This document shows positions 7,697 to 15,200 of a stretch of 45,058 nucleotides of DNA, in pieces. The notes under the pieces are model-generated. The model had not been told where the DNA came from. It searched no databases and saw only the letters and a program-made list of their open reading frames with translations. How positions within the stretch are numbered: position 1 is the stretch's first letter; every line of letters begins with the position of its first letter. This stretch comes from Cryobacterium sp. N22 (GTDB lineage: Bacteria > Actinomycetota > Actinomycetes > Actinomycetales > Microbacteriaceae): the NCBI RefSeq assembly GCF_002929555.1, contig NZ_PJJP01000029.1, positions 78,899 to 123,956 on the forward strand. Direction: 5' to 3'. The translations under genes were made by a program, and so were the position numbers.

Positions 7697-7702
7697 TAGG
7701 CT
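7697..7702 (+). promoter_or_regulatory. -10 box TAGGCT of a leaderless promoter (Pr6Pr gene)
   Basis: TAGGCT lies seven bases before the GTG at 7710, the spacing expected when transcription begins at the start codon. The same spacing recurs at several other genes in this window and decides the start chosen for the Pr6Pr gene. Confidence 0.5.
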
Positions 7703-7709
7703 GTCGCTT

Positions 7710-8354
7710 GTGACGTCTGACGCAGCGCTCCACCCGAGGGCAGCCCTGGTGGGGATCGGCCGTGCAGCCAGCGGCCTGTTGATCACGGCTGTTCTCGTCT
7801 ACTTCTACGCCGTGCGCATTGCTGTCGGAGACGGCAACCCGTTCGACTACTTCGGATACTTCACCAACCAGACGAGTCTGCTCACTAGCCTCGTTCTGCT
7901 CGCTACCGGGGTACTTATCGTTGGCGGCCGACGCGTCCCTGTCTCGCTGACCTTCTTGCGAGGAATCGCCACGGCATATTTGCTCGTCGTCGCGGTGATT
8001 TACAACCTTCTCGTCCCGGGAACAGGGTCCGCACCGCCCTGGGTGAGCGCCCTCCTCCACGTCGTCTTCCCGCTCCTCGTCGCGCTCGACTGGCTACTCA
8101 TCGGCGACCGCCCGCGCTTGCCCTGGCGAAGACTCTGGATGCTCCTCCCCTACCCGATTCTGTGGCTGACCGCGGTCCTGATCCGCGGCGTGACCGACGG
8201 GTGGGTTCCATACGGGTTCCTCCTCCCCGAACGCGGTATCGCTTCGCTCACCGTCCACATTGTCGGGCTGCTTGCGGCGATCATCGCCGCTGGCGCGCTT
8301 GTCTGGACTGCCAGCAGATCACGCGGCATCGACCTCACGGCCACAAGCACCTGA
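7710..8354 (+). CDS. Pr6Pr family membrane protein
   Basis: The product has 214 residues from GTG at 7710, chosen because a TAGGCT -10 box ends seven bases upstream; GTG at 7683 would add nine residues. Six hydrophobic segments are visible, with the family marks FDYFGYFTNQTSLL after helix 1 and PPWVSALLHVVFPLLVALDW and DGWVPYGFL later. The family is related to FAR-17a/AIG1-like proteins and has no settled bacterial function. The TGA is directly followed by the stop of the convergent lipoprotein gene. Confidence 0.8.
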   Translation: MTSDAALHPRAALVGIGRAASGLLITAVLVYFYAVRIAVGDGNPFDYFGYFTNQTSLLTSLVLLATGVLIVGGRRVPVSLTFLRGIATAYLLVVAVIYNLLVPGTGSAPPWVSALLHVVFPLLVALDWLLIGDRPRLPWRRLWMLLPYPILWLTAVLIRGVTDGWVPYGFLLPERGIASLTVHIVGLLAAIIAAGALVWTASRSRGIDLTATST

Positions 8355-8807
8355 TCAGCCGCCGGTGAACATTTCAACGGCCGTCTCGGCATCCGCCTCG
8401 GTGCAGGCGGCAGACAGCTCCTCGAGGCCGCTGTTCCACTCCGCGGACCCGATGCCGGTCGTTCCCATGGCACCGAGGTCGATCGCCGGCGCTGCGTTCT
8501 TCAGCACCGCAGCTGCGTCACTGACCGCGCCCTCCCCACGGGTTGGCACGCCATCCAGTACACGCACGGCCAGTCGGTACCAACCCTGCTGTTCCTGAGC
8601 CGCCATTCGACCATCGCGAAGACCAGCATCGGCATTCGCGGCAATCGTCAGCACGTCATTGAAGCCGGTACACGTCATGGTGTCAGTCGTAGACCCCGCG
8701 GATGCTGGCGTCGCGGACGGAGCAGTCTGGGTGCCTGCACTGCAACCTGCCAGGGCCAGGGCACCGGCCAACGCCAACGAAGCAAGGGTGATGCGCCGAC
8801 GACTCAT
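8355..8807 (-). CDS. Small lipoprotein of unknown function
   Basis: The product has 150 residues. AGGAGG stands six bases before the ATG at 8807. The signal sequence MSRRRITLASLALAGALALAG ends in the lipobox LAGC (Cys22), followed by a Thr/Ser/Ala linker and a mostly helical domain of about 110 residues with two Cys (MTCTGF and AACTEA), which may pair. No catalytic motif or known family was recognised. It converges on the Pr6Pr gene and is divergent from the iminopeptidase gene. Confidence 0.75.
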   Translation of the reverse strand: MSRRRITLASLALAGALALAGCSAGTQTAPSATPASAGSTTDTMTCTGFNDVLTIAANADAGLRDGRMAAQEQQGWYRLAVRVLDGVPTRGEGAVSDAAAVLKNAAPAIDLGAMGTTGIGSAEWNSGLEELSAACTEADAETAVEMFTGG

Positions 8808-8897
8808 TGAGGCCTCCTCAGGGCTCACGCATTTAGCGACACAGCATCGGACCGCTGGCCGGGACGACCTACGAACGGTTGCTGCAGAGTTCTCTCG

Positions 8898-8903
8898 TAG
8901 GCT
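8898..8903 (+). promoter_or_regulatory. -10 box TAGGCT of a leaderless promoter (iminopeptidase gene)
   Basis: TAGGCT ends seven bases before the GTG at 8911. An ATG at 8905 lies only one base after the box and would be too close to be the start of a transcript. This favours GTG at 8911 as the start codon. Confidence 0.5.
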
Positions 8904-8910
8904 CATGGTC

Positions 8911-9861
8911 GTGCCGTACCCACCGCTCCAGCCCTTCGATACCGGGCTGCTCACAATGCCCGACCACACCCAGGTCTACTGGGAGCTCTCGGGCAACCCG
9001 CTGGGCAAACCGGCGCTGTTCCTGCACGGGGGTCCGGGGAGCGGATTAGGCGCAGGCGGCTACCGGAGCGGGTTCGATCCGGAGCGGTATCTGATCGTGG
9101 GCATTGACCAGCGCGGATGCGGACGCAGCCGCCCCCTCGTCATCGACTCCCTCGATCAGCTTCCGTCGAACACCACCCAGGCGATCATTGCCGACATCGA
9201 GGCCGTGCGGACTCACCTGGATGTGGAGCGGTGGCTCGTCTCGGGGATCTCGTGGGGCACGACCCTCGCGCTCGCCTACGCCCTCGCGCATCCCGACCGG
9301 GTCACCGAGCTGATTCTGGCCGCGGTGACAACCACCAGCCGGGCGGAGGTCGACTGGATCACCGAAACCGTCGGGCGGCTCTTCCCGGAGGCGTGGGCAC
9401 GGTTGGATGCTCAGTCCTGTCGTCGGCCCGGGGAACGAGTCGTGGAGGCATACGCCCGACGGCTGGCCCTCGGCGACGACGACGACCGCGATCGGGCGGC
9501 ACAGGAATGGGATGACTGGGAGTCGGTGCACATTTCATTGGACCCGAATTGGCGCCCGGGGCCATTGCATGAGGACCCCGTCCGACGCCTCGTCTTCGCG
9601 ACCCTGGTGACGCACTACTGGGCTCACGACGGCTTCCTGCCAAGCGGCGGAACGGCCATCCTCGAGCGGGTCGAGGAGCTGGCCGGCATCCCCGCGGTCC
9701 TGATCCACGGCCGACGCGACGTGAGCGGGCCGGCCGTCACGCCCTGGCTGCTGAACCAAGCATGGCCGGCCAGCGAGCTCGTCATCATCGAGTCTGAAGG
9801 GCACGGCGGACCCCTCACGACCGAAGCCATCTGCTCCGCCTCCGACGCATTCGCCACCTGA
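8911..9861 (+). CDS. pip: Proline iminopeptidase (alpha/beta hydrolase, peptidase family S33)
   Basis: The product has 316 residues, the usual length of the family. It removes N-terminal proline from peptides in the cytoplasm. The marks are the oxyanion loop HGGPGSG, the strand DQRGCGRS, the nucleophile elbow GISWGT (Ser114), the acid in HGRRDVSGP (Asp270) and the histidine in EGHGG (His298). The cap domain between about 140 and 240 includes DWESVHISL, a variant of the family's W-x-x-W-E region. GTG at 8911 is chosen from the leaderless promoter; ATG at 8905 would add two residues. It is a single-gene unit. Confidence 0.88.
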   Translation: MPYPPLQPFDTGLLTMPDHTQVYWELSGNPLGKPALFLHGGPGSGLGAGGYRSGFDPERYLIVGIDQRGCGRSRPLVIDSLDQLPSNTTQAIIADIEAVRTHLDVERWLVSGISWGTTLALAYALAHPDRVTELILAAVTTTSRAEVDWITETVGRLFPEAWARLDAQSCRRPGERVVEAYARRLALGDDDDRDRAAQEWDDWESVHISLDPNWRPGPLHEDPVRRLVFATLVTHYWAHDGFLPSGGTAILERVEELAGIPAVLIHGRRDVSGPAVTPWLLNQAWPASELVIIESEGHGGPLTTEAICSASDAFAT

Positions 9862-9919
9862 CGCACTCCCCAGCCACGGGCCGCACTGCCGCCCGAAAAC
9901 AGGCCCTCTCCGTTGCTGA

Positions 9920-9936
9920 CTTTCCAGCCGGGAAAG
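9920..9936. promoter_or_regulatory. Operator candidate 1: CTTTCC-N5-GGAAAG
   Basis: A perfect 6-bp inverted repeat with a 5-bp spacer. It covers the position expected for the -35 element of the TACACT promoter (17-bp spacing to 9944). A second copy lies 28 bp downstream, centre to centre. Repression by the winged-helix regulator encoded at 10414-10731 is inferred. Confidence 0.6.
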
Positions 9937-9943
9937 CTAGCAG

Positions 9944-9949
9944 TACACT
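9944..9949 (+). promoter_or_regulatory. -10 box TACACT of a leaderless promoter
   Basis: The hexamer ends seven bases before the ATG at 9957. It lies between the two CTTTCC-N5-GGAAA repeats, which cover the -35 region and the start codon, a layout that suits a repressor blocking polymerase. Confidence 0.6.
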
Positions 9950-9964
9950 TTCCAATATGGAAAA
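9948..9964. promoter_or_regulatory. Operator candidate 2: CTTTCC-N5-GGAAAA, over the start codon
   Basis: Second copy of the inverted repeat, with arms matching in 5 of 6 pairs and the same 5-bp spacer. It overlaps the -10 box and the ATG at 9957, which is consistent with autoregulation of the two-gene unit that follows. Confidence 0.6.
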
Positions 9965-10424
9965 TCAGAAGCCTGTCTCGGATAGTGACGTCCACGCAGC
10001 GCTCGGCGCCCTAGACGACGTGCGGGAAGCGAACGTTCGACGGCTGCAGCGTCCACGTCGATACTGGACCATGGTGGGCCTGTTTCTCGCCGTATTCGCC
10101 GTGATCCCGCTCGGCCTGAGCTGGTCTCCGATTGTCACCTTAATCGCGGCGCCGGTGCTGTTGATTACCATCGGCCTCTTTGCTTCTTGGAAACAGCCCT
10201 CCACGGTCCGGAATATCAAACTGACCGGGACGATGTGGCTGCCGCTCATCGGCTTCGCCCTCCTTGCAGGCGTCCTCGGTGGTCTCAACACGGCTCTCTA
10301 CAACGCGCACGGTTGGTGGTGGCTCCCGCCTGTTGTTGCCGTTCTCCTTTTCACCGTGGCTGTTGTCGGTGGGCCACGCATGGACCGGAACTGGGCGCGG
10401 GTGGTCAGCGATCGTGTCGAGTGA
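9957..10424 (+). CDS. Small integral membrane protein of a regulator-coupled pair
   Basis: The product has 155 residues. An N-terminal cytoplasmic helix (VHAALGALDDVREANVRRLQRPRRYW) is followed by four hydrophobic segments at about 38-54, 58-75, 91-112 and 118-138. The family was not recognised by name. Genes with this layout, followed by a small winged-helix regulator, are common in actinobacteria. Here the regulator start overlaps this gene by 11 bp. Two inverted repeats surround its leaderless promoter. Confidence 0.75.
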   Translation: MENQKPVSDSDVHAALGALDDVREANVRRLQRPRRYWTMVGLFLAVFAVIPLGLSWSPIVTLIAAPVLLITIGLFASWKQPSTVRNIKLTGTMWLPLIGFALLAGVLGGLNTALYNAHGWWWLPPVVAVLLFTVAVVGGPRMDRNWARVVSDRVE

Positions 10425-10731
10425 GAGATCCGTAGAAGCGGAAACTGGGCTGGACCCAGCCATCCACCCCATCCAGCGCCTGCGTATTTGCGCACTCCTG
10501 CAACCGGTGACCAAGGAAGAGTTCGCCGTCCTCCGCGGTGCCCTGGAAGTGAGCGACTCTGCGCTGAGCAAGCAGATTGCAGCGCTAGTCGCGGCTGGAT
10601 ACGTTGAACAACTGCACGCGACCCGTTCCGGTCGGCGCCGTGTCTGGGTGCGACTAACCCCAGCGGGACGATCGGCTTTCGCCCGCCACGTCACGGCACT
10701 GCAGGCCATTGCCACCTCGCTGACCCAGTAG
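10414..10731 (+). CDS. Winged-helix transcriptional regulator (MarR/ArsR-like, HTH_34 type)
   Basis: The product has 105 residues from GTG at 10414, inside the end of the upstream membrane protein gene. It consists almost only of the DNA-binding domain: LRICALLQPVTKEEFAVLRG, recognition helix VSDSALSKQIAALVAAGYVE, and the wing HATRSGRRRVWVRLTPAGR. Such one-domain regulators usually bind as dimers to inverted repeats. The two CTTTCC-N5-GGAAA sites in front of its operon are the obvious candidates. The signal sensed is unknown. Confidence 0.85.
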   Translation: MSSERSVEAETGLDPAIHPIQRLRICALLQPVTKEEFAVLRGALEVSDSALSKQIAALVAAGYVEQLHATRSGRRRVWVRLTPAGRSAFARHVTALQAIATSLTQ

Positions 10732-10747
10732 ACACCGACCCTGAGTC

Positions 10748-11650
10748 TCAGCGGCTGAGCGTCGTGACTATCGCCCTGATCTGCGCCAGGACTGCCTTCG
10801 CGTTGTTGCGCTCAAGAGTTTCAGGTCGAGCCAGGCAGTCGATGTGCCGTCCCAGGCCGGGTTGAGCGAGCGGACGAAGGACTAACTCCGGGTGGTCGCC
10901 CAAGTCGGTCGTGTACCGGGGCATCAGCGCCACGCAACCACTCGCTTCGACAACTGCGGCAGCAACCGAGAACTCGTTGATCCGGTGCAGGATGCGTGTT
11001 TCACTCCCTCCGATTCCCGCAATGACGGAGAGAGCCTGCGTGAGCGGGAAGCCTTCGTGCACCGCGACCCACGCCTCATCGTGAAGATCCGCGGGTTCGA
11101 TCGCGGCTTTCGCCGCGAGTGGGTGATCGCGTCGGACAGCGATATCCAGGGGCTCGTACAGGAGCGGTTCAACACGCACCGACCCCGGCCACGACGGGCT
11201 ACCGACCAGCCTGTGTGCGAGGACAAGATCATGATCGGCCGTGAGAAGGGGGAAGTCTTCTTGAGCCACATCGAAATCGCTCAGCCGGACGTCGGGCCGC
11301 TCAGGACTCGCGCACGCGGTTACCAGCGGACCGAAGACGGCCAGGCCCGCACTGTGGAAGGCCACCACTGAAACGGTGCCCAGCGGATCGCCTTGGAAAA
11401 GTGCCACCGCCTGTCGGGCGCGTTCGAGCGCCACTTCCACGTCGATCGCCGCCATCGCCAGGGCACGCCCGGCGTCGGTGAGCGCGGTCCGCCGGCCGTC
11501 TCTGAACGTCAACGGAGCGGCCGAGTGACGTTGCAGAGCGGTGATCTGTTGCGATACCGACGATGGCGTGACGTACAGGGCCGCGGCGACGGCGGCAATG
11601 CTGCCCCGGTCGCCCAGCTCCCTCAGCGCGCGCAGCTGACCCAGTTCCAT
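10748..11650 (-). CDS. LysR-family transcriptional regulator
   Basis: The product has 300 residues, typical for the family. Residues 1-60 form the winged HTH (LRALRELGDRGSIAAVAAAL, TPSSVSQQITALQ, then LTDAGRALA). Residues 88-295 form the periplasmic-binding-like effector domain (GTVSVVAFHSAGLAVFGPLV, DHPLAAKAAIEPADLHDEAW, GCVALMPRY). It is divergent from the DMT exporter with only 72 bases between the start codons, so it probably controls that exporter in response to the exported metabolite. A TAGTTT at 11657-11662 on this strand could be its -10 box. Confidence 0.92.
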   Translation of the reverse strand: MELGQLRALRELGDRGSIAAVAAALYVTPSSVSQQITALQRHSAAPLTFRDGRRTALTDAGRALAMAAIDVEVALERARQAVALFQGDPLGTVSVVAFHSAGLAVFGPLVTACASPERPDVRLSDFDVAQEDFPLLTADHDLVLAHRLVGSPSWPGSVRVEPLLYEPLDIAVRRDHPLAAKAAIEPADLHDEAWVAVHEGFPLTQALSVIAGIGGSETRILHRINEFSVAAAVVEASGCVALMPRYTTDLGDHPELVLRPLAQPGLGRHIDCLARPETLERNNAKAVLAQIRAIVTTLSR

Positions 11651-11722
11651 AAGTTCAAACTAAAGCATTCGGCACAAAACTCCTCTCTTGTCTTACGTGG
11701 CGGCCAACCGGACGATGGTGGA

Positions 11723-12685
11723 ATGCCTGCTCTATTCAGCCGATTCCACGTCGACCTGCTGTTGCTCCTGGTCGCCGCCACGTGGGGATCGACCTACCTC
11801 GTGGCGAAAGAACTCGTCACGCCACATTCCGTAGTGGCACTCCTCGCGCTACGGATGCTGCTGGCTGCCTCCCTCATGGCGGCGATTGTGGCCGCTCGGC
11901 GGAACCGGATCACCGCGGCGGAACTGCGAGCGGGCGTGATACTCGGGATGGTCTTGGCGGCCGTGTTCGCATTCGAGACCTTCGGGATAGCCAACACGTC
12001 GGCCACGAATGCCGGACTCATCATCAGCCTGACGATCGTGTTCACCCCGATTCTCGATTCCGCGGTGTCCGGCCGCCGCCTGCCCGGCAGGTTCTTCCTC
12101 GCCGCCATGATTGCAATCAGTGGAGTCGCCTTGCTCGCCAGCGACGGCGTCTTCCAGGCGCCGAGCCTCGGCGACCTGCTCATCCTCGGCGCCGCAATCA
12201 TTCGCGCCATCCACGTGACCTCGATGTTCAGCCTCACCGGCAACACACCGATGAACTCGCTTCACCTCACCACGGTGCAACTGGCCACCTGCGCGACACT
12301 GTTCTCGGCGGCGTCACTGTTCTACGGCGATTCGATCCCGCACTTCCTTGCCAACCTCGACCCTGGACGTGCGGTCCTGTTCATCTACCTCGTTCTCGCG
12401 TGCACAGTCTTCGCGTTCCTGGTGCAAACCTGGGCGGTTCGGCGCACCTCGCCATCGAGAGTGAGCCTCCTCCTCGGAACTGAGCCGATCTGGGCGGCAA
12501 TCGTCGGAATCACGATCGCTCGTGACACCGTGGCCCTCGCTGGATACATCGGCATCGCACTAATCCTGGCGGGAACAGCGTGGGGCCGCTCCCTCGAGCA
12601 CGGGCACCGCCACAACGAACGCGCAGGGGACATGTCATCCCTCAGGGCAGGAGGCCGCTCTCGTGCATCGAGCTCACAAGTTTGA
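11723..12685 (+). CDS. EamA/DMT-family transporter
   Basis: The product has 320 residues with about ten transmembrane segments in two EamA repeats: residues 8-145 (LLLLLVAATWGSTYLVAKEL, TSATNAGLIISLTIVFTPIL) and about 150-290 (GDLLILGAAIIRAIHVTSMF, RTSPSRVSLLLGTEPIWAAI). The WGSTYLVAKE helix and the conserved EPIWAA region are family marks. DMT proteins usually export amino acids or other metabolites; the substrate is unknown. The C-terminal tail (about 295-320) is basic and cytoplasmic. It is divergent from the LysR gene and its 3' end overlaps the convergent gene by 12 bp. Confidence 0.88.
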   Translation: MPALFSRFHVDLLLLLVAATWGSTYLVAKELVTPHSVVALLALRMLLAASLMAAIVAARRNRITAAELRAGVILGMVLAAVFAFETFGIANTSATNAGLIISLTIVFTPILDSAVSGRRLPGRFFLAAMIAISGVALLASDGVFQAPSLGDLLILGAAIIRAIHVTSMFSLTGNTPMNSLHLTTVQLATCATLFSAASLFYGDSIPHFLANLDPGRAVLFIYLVLACTVFAFLVQTWAVRRTSPSRVSLLLGTEPIWAAIVGITIARDTVALAGYIGIALILAGTAWGRSLEHGHRHNERAGDMSSLRAGGRSRASSSQV

Positions 12686-13462
12686 TTGTTGCCAGGCCAT
12701 GTCGATCAATTCGAACTCGGCGGCGTAGCAGGCCCCTTCGCTGCCTGAATCGACAGCGGCACCGCTGTTGGAGTAGCTGATCAGCGGTCCTGGAGAGTCG
12801 GCCACACCGACGGGATAACCCGCGTCCGTCATGCATCGTTGATAGCGCGCGAACCCCTCGCGATACTCCGCTTCGATCACGGTGCCATCGGCCATCGCCG
12901 CGGACTGTTCCGCAGAAGCCGGGGGCAGAGCTGCCGGAGCAGACCAGGAGGCCCACAGCACGTATTGGCCCTCTCCGGCGACACTAATGGTGTGCGGTCC
13001 AGGGCCGGTCACAGTGCGCCCACCCCCAGAACTCAGATTGGGGCCGTTGCAGGAGTGGGTGCTCGTCACCACACCGTCGGTCGAGGTGAGGTATGTCCCC
13101 ACACCAATGCAACCAAACGAGACGAAGAGTTCGGTAGCACCTTCCGGCATCGGACCGACGTTGAGAGTCGCCGGGCCGGCTCCGGCCTCGATGCCGAACG
13201 GCTCGCCGATAAGTTGCGTATCGCCGGGCACTAGCGCGGAAAGCATTGCGGTCGTCGGGGCCTGGTACGAGATGCTGGCCGGCTTCGCGCTGGTCACGGC
13301 GGCAGCAGCGGATACCGCTGCGCCGGTGAGAGCCCCCGAAATGGCGAAGACCGCAAGCGCGGCCACCGTTCTCGGGCGTCGACGCGTGAGCGACGCCGAG
13401 TCAGCGAGAGCAACCAGCATACGGCGCTGCATCTGATCCCGACTCGTTGCTTCATTAGGCAT
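12674..13462 (-). CDS. Single-pass membrane protein, likely sigma-factor partner
   Basis: The product has 262 residues from ATG at 13462, overlapping the end of the ECF sigma gene by 8 bp. A cytoplasmic, Arg-rich N-terminus of about 33 residues precedes one transmembrane helix (TVAALAVFAISGALTGAAVSAAAA). The remaining 200 residues are extracytoplasmic and carry several Cys (FGCIGVG, HSCNGP, QRCMTD, EGACYA). The position suggests an anti-sigma or accessory protein, but the classical HxxxCxxC zinc anti-sigma motif is absent from the short N-terminus. The role is therefore inferred from context only. Confidence 0.7.
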   Translation of the reverse strand: MPNEATSRDQMQRRMLVALADSASLTRRRPRTVAALAVFAISGALTGAAVSAAAAVTSAKPASISYQAPTTAMLSALVPGDTQLIGEPFGIEAGAGPATLNVGPMPEGATELFVSFGCIGVGTYLTSTDGVVTSTHSCNGPNLSSGGGRTVTGPGPHTISVAGEGQYVLWASWSAPAALPPASAEQSAAMADGTVIEAEYREGFARYQRCMTDAGYPVGVADSPGPLISYSNSGAAVDSGSEGACYAAEFELIDMAWQQSNL

Positions 13463-14018
13463 TGGGCACACCCTCCGATCGGACACCGCGCGGTCGCGGT
13501 TCAAGCATTTCTTCTCGCAGACGCGCTCGCGCACGGGACAGCCGAGATCGAGCCGAAGATGCCCGCAACCCCAGCAGGGAGGCGACGTCCTCAGCAGACA
13601 GCTCTTCGAGCACGCACAGCGTGATGATCTCTTGGTGATGGGCTGTCAGACGCCGCATCGCGGCGAACACTGCACCGTCGTCTGCAATCTCCGAGGGATC
13701 CCAACTCGGGTCGGCAGCCGGAAGCTTGCTCAGCGCGACCCGATGACGTCTCTCCGAGCGGGCCATGTTCAGACACGTGTAGGTGGCAGTTTTCAGCAGC
13801 CACGGCAGTATCGACTGGTCGACAAACCGGATCTTCTCCCGCTTGCGCCACGCCTCGAGAAAGGTGAGGGAGACGACGTCCTCCGCCTCGCTTCTTGATG
13901 GGGCAAGTCCCAGGGCATGACGACGAACTCGGTCGCGGTGCCGGTCGAAGATGCGCCCGAAAGCGTCACCCTCGCCTGCTACTACGCGAGCCCAGTCAGC
14001 TTCGTCAGAGACGCTCAT
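13455..14018 (-). CDS. ECF-type RNA polymerase sigma factor
   Basis: The product has 187 residues from ATG at 14018; an upstream ATG at 14054 is less likely. Sigma region 2 spans about 20-90 (FGRIFDRHRDRVRRHAL, EDVVSLTFLEAWRKREKIRF, LPWLLKTATYTCLNMARSERR), and region 4 about 118-168 (AHHQEIITLCVLEELSAED, LGLRASSARSRLSRARARL). It would direct polymerase to a small regulon, probably with the membrane partner encoded next. A perfect palindrome ACTACGTAGT (14019-14028) sits directly before the start codon and might be part of its control. Confidence 0.9.
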   Translation of the reverse strand: MSVSDEADWARVVAGEGDAFGRIFDRHRDRVRRHALGLAPSRSEAEDVVSLTFLEAWRKREKIRFVDQSILPWLLKTATYTCLNMARSERRHRVALSKLPAADPSWDPSEIADDGAVFAAMRRLTAHHQEIITLCVLEELSAEDVASLLGLRASSARSRLSRARARLREEMLEPRPRGVRSEGVPNA

Positions 14019-14149
14019 ACTACGTAGTGTCCGCGGCACAGCAATTCGCTGCAATCACGTGCGAAGTGGTCATAGGAGATTTCACCATGCCAGGGATTTG
14101 AGGGCGCGGAAGTTCGGGCGAATTCTCGTTTTCCGCAGATTCGTCAGCG

Positions 14150-14183
14150 CGCCGCCCGTTTGCGGGTCACAAGCCGGGCGGCG
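14150..14183 (-). terminator. Stem-loop downstream of the VOC gene
   Basis: Arms CGCCGCCCG (14150-14158) and CGGGCGGCG (14175-14183) are perfectly complementary with a 16-base loop, 13 bases after the VOC stop codon. There is no clear T run, as is common for terminators in high-GC actinobacteria. Confidence 0.45.
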
Positions 14184-14195
14184 GCGTTCGGCGCC

Positions 14196-14564
14196 CTACG
14201 CCCGGTCGTGGAGGGTGACCTGGTAGCCGTCGGGGTCGGAGAAGGTGAAGGTGCGGCCGAATGGGCCGTCGATCGGGGCCGAGACGATCGTGTGGCCGTC
14301 GGCGACGAGAGCGTCGTGGATGGCCTGGACGTCGGTGGCGTGGAGCCAGATCGCGGCCCCGATGCCGGGCTGGGCAACGGACGCGAGATCGGTGCCGGGA
14401 ACGATGTCCCGAAGCGCGAACGCGATCGGGACCGTTTCGAAGACGACGGCGTGGGGCGGGCCCGCCGGCGAGCGGACGAGGCCGAGGTACTGCTCGTAGA
14501 ACGCCTGCGACGCGGCGAGATCACGTGCTTGAAGGGAGATGAAGTCGGGGCCGGTGACGGGCAT
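14196..14564 (-). CDS. VOC-family (glyoxalase/bleomycin resistance-like) protein
   Basis: The product has 122 residues, the size of a single VOC protein with two beta-alpha-beta-beta-beta modules. Marks are FISLQARDLAASQAFYEQYLGL, AIWLHATDVQAIHDALVADG and the closing FSDPDGYQVTLHD, where Glu is replaced by Gln at the usual last metal position (D-P-x-G-x-x-x-E/T type). VOC proteins bind metals or small ligands; the substrate is not predictable. The gene is divergent from a MarR gene, and palindromes between them suggest MarR control. Confidence 0.85.
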   Translation of the reverse strand: MPVTGPDFISLQARDLAASQAFYEQYLGLVRSPAGPPHAVVFETVPIAFALRDIVPGTDLASVAQPGIGAAIWLHATDVQAIHDALVADGHTIVSAPIDGPFGRTFTFSDPDGYQVTLHDRA

Positions 14565-14591
14565 GGGGATACTTCTTTCTGTTTACGTCAA

Positions 14592-14607
14592 TGTCAGTTA
14601 GCTGACA
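14592..14607. promoter_or_regulatory. MarR operator candidate 1: TGTCAG-N4-CTGACA
   Basis: A perfect 6-bp inverted repeat in the 70-base gap between the VOC and marR starts. A related repeat lies 28 bp downstream. MarR dimers typically bind such sites, so this one may control both divergent genes. Confidence 0.65.
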
Positions 14608-14618
14608 CATATCAATGT

Positions 14619-14636
14619 ATGTCAAAATACTGACAT
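14619..14636. promoter_or_regulatory. MarR operator candidate 2: ATGTCA-N6-TGACAT
   Basis: A perfect 6-bp inverted repeat sharing the TGTCA half-site of candidate 1 and overlapping the marR ATG at 14635. This is consistent with autorepression. Confidence 0.65.
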
Positions 14637-15090
14637 GAGTCAAGACGGAATCAACCTGGAGACGTCACTGGGCTACCTGCTCAAAGAGGCGTCGAGCGCC
14701 CTTCGCGCTGCCATGGAGGCAGTATTGCGTCCGCTCGGGATGACCGTGACGCACTACTCCTGCCTCGAATTGCTCGCACAGCGCCCCGGCCTGTCCAATT
14801 CCGAGCTGGCGCGAGGAGCGTTCGTGACACGGCAATCGATGAATGTGCTGCTGCAAACCCTGGAACGAGACGGATACGTGACCCGCCCGGCGGAGGCTCG
14901 GGTCGGGAAAGTCCTTCCCGCGCAGCTCACGCCACGCGGTCGACAGAGCCTCGAGAAGGCGACCGCTGCGGTCCGATCCGTCGAGGTGAGGATGCTGGGC
15001 GGCATGACACAGGAAGAGCAGTCCGGCGCGCACAACATCCTGCAGAGCATGATCCGCTCCCTGCGCACCGACGACGACGGTGGAGCGTAG
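14635..15090 (+). CDS. MarR-family transcriptional regulator 1
   Basis: The product has 151 residues. The winged HTH occupies about 35-105: MTVTHYSCLELLAQRPGLSN, ELARGAFVTRQSMNVLLQTL, ERDGYVTRPAEARVGKVLPA with the wing LTPRGRQSLEKA. Flanking helices form the MarR dimer interface. It is divergent from the VOC gene. Two TGTCA palindromes in the intergenic region are its likely targets, so it probably represses both itself and the VOC gene until a ligand binds. Confidence 0.9.
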   Translation: MSQDGINLETSLGYLLKEASSALRAAMEAVLRPLGMTVTHYSCLELLAQRPGLSNSELARGAFVTRQSMNVLLQTLERDGYVTRPAEARVGKVLPAQLTPRGRQSLEKATAAVRSVEVRMLGGMTQEEQSGAHNILQSMIRSLRTDDDGGA

Positions 15091-15187
15091 CCACACCGAA
15101 ACGCCCGCTCCCGAGGGCCTGTCGCAGTCGCCGTGCACGAATGCCCAGCTGCCTGGCGGTGCGGGGCGCCCACCCAGCCGACCTCCG

Positions 15188-15193
15188 TAAGCT
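15188..15193 (+). promoter_or_regulatory. -10 box TAAGCT of a leaderless promoter (gabT paralogue 1)
   Basis: The hexamer ends seven bases before ATG at 15201. The intervening bases are G-rich (ggggggc), so a weak ribosome-binding role for them cannot be excluded. Confidence 0.45.
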
Positions 15194-15200
15194 GGGGGGC

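Noticed and set aside
7316..7786. Open frame of 156 codons on the minus strand upstream of the DUF2975 gene
   Set aside because: It runs through the palindromic operator and the Pr6Pr start, has no ribosome binding site and an unlikely composition.
13455..14018. ECF sigma factor with a classical zinc anti-sigma partner
   Set aside because: The downstream protein lacks the HxxxCxxC motif in its short cytoplasmic part, so only a general partner role is proposed.
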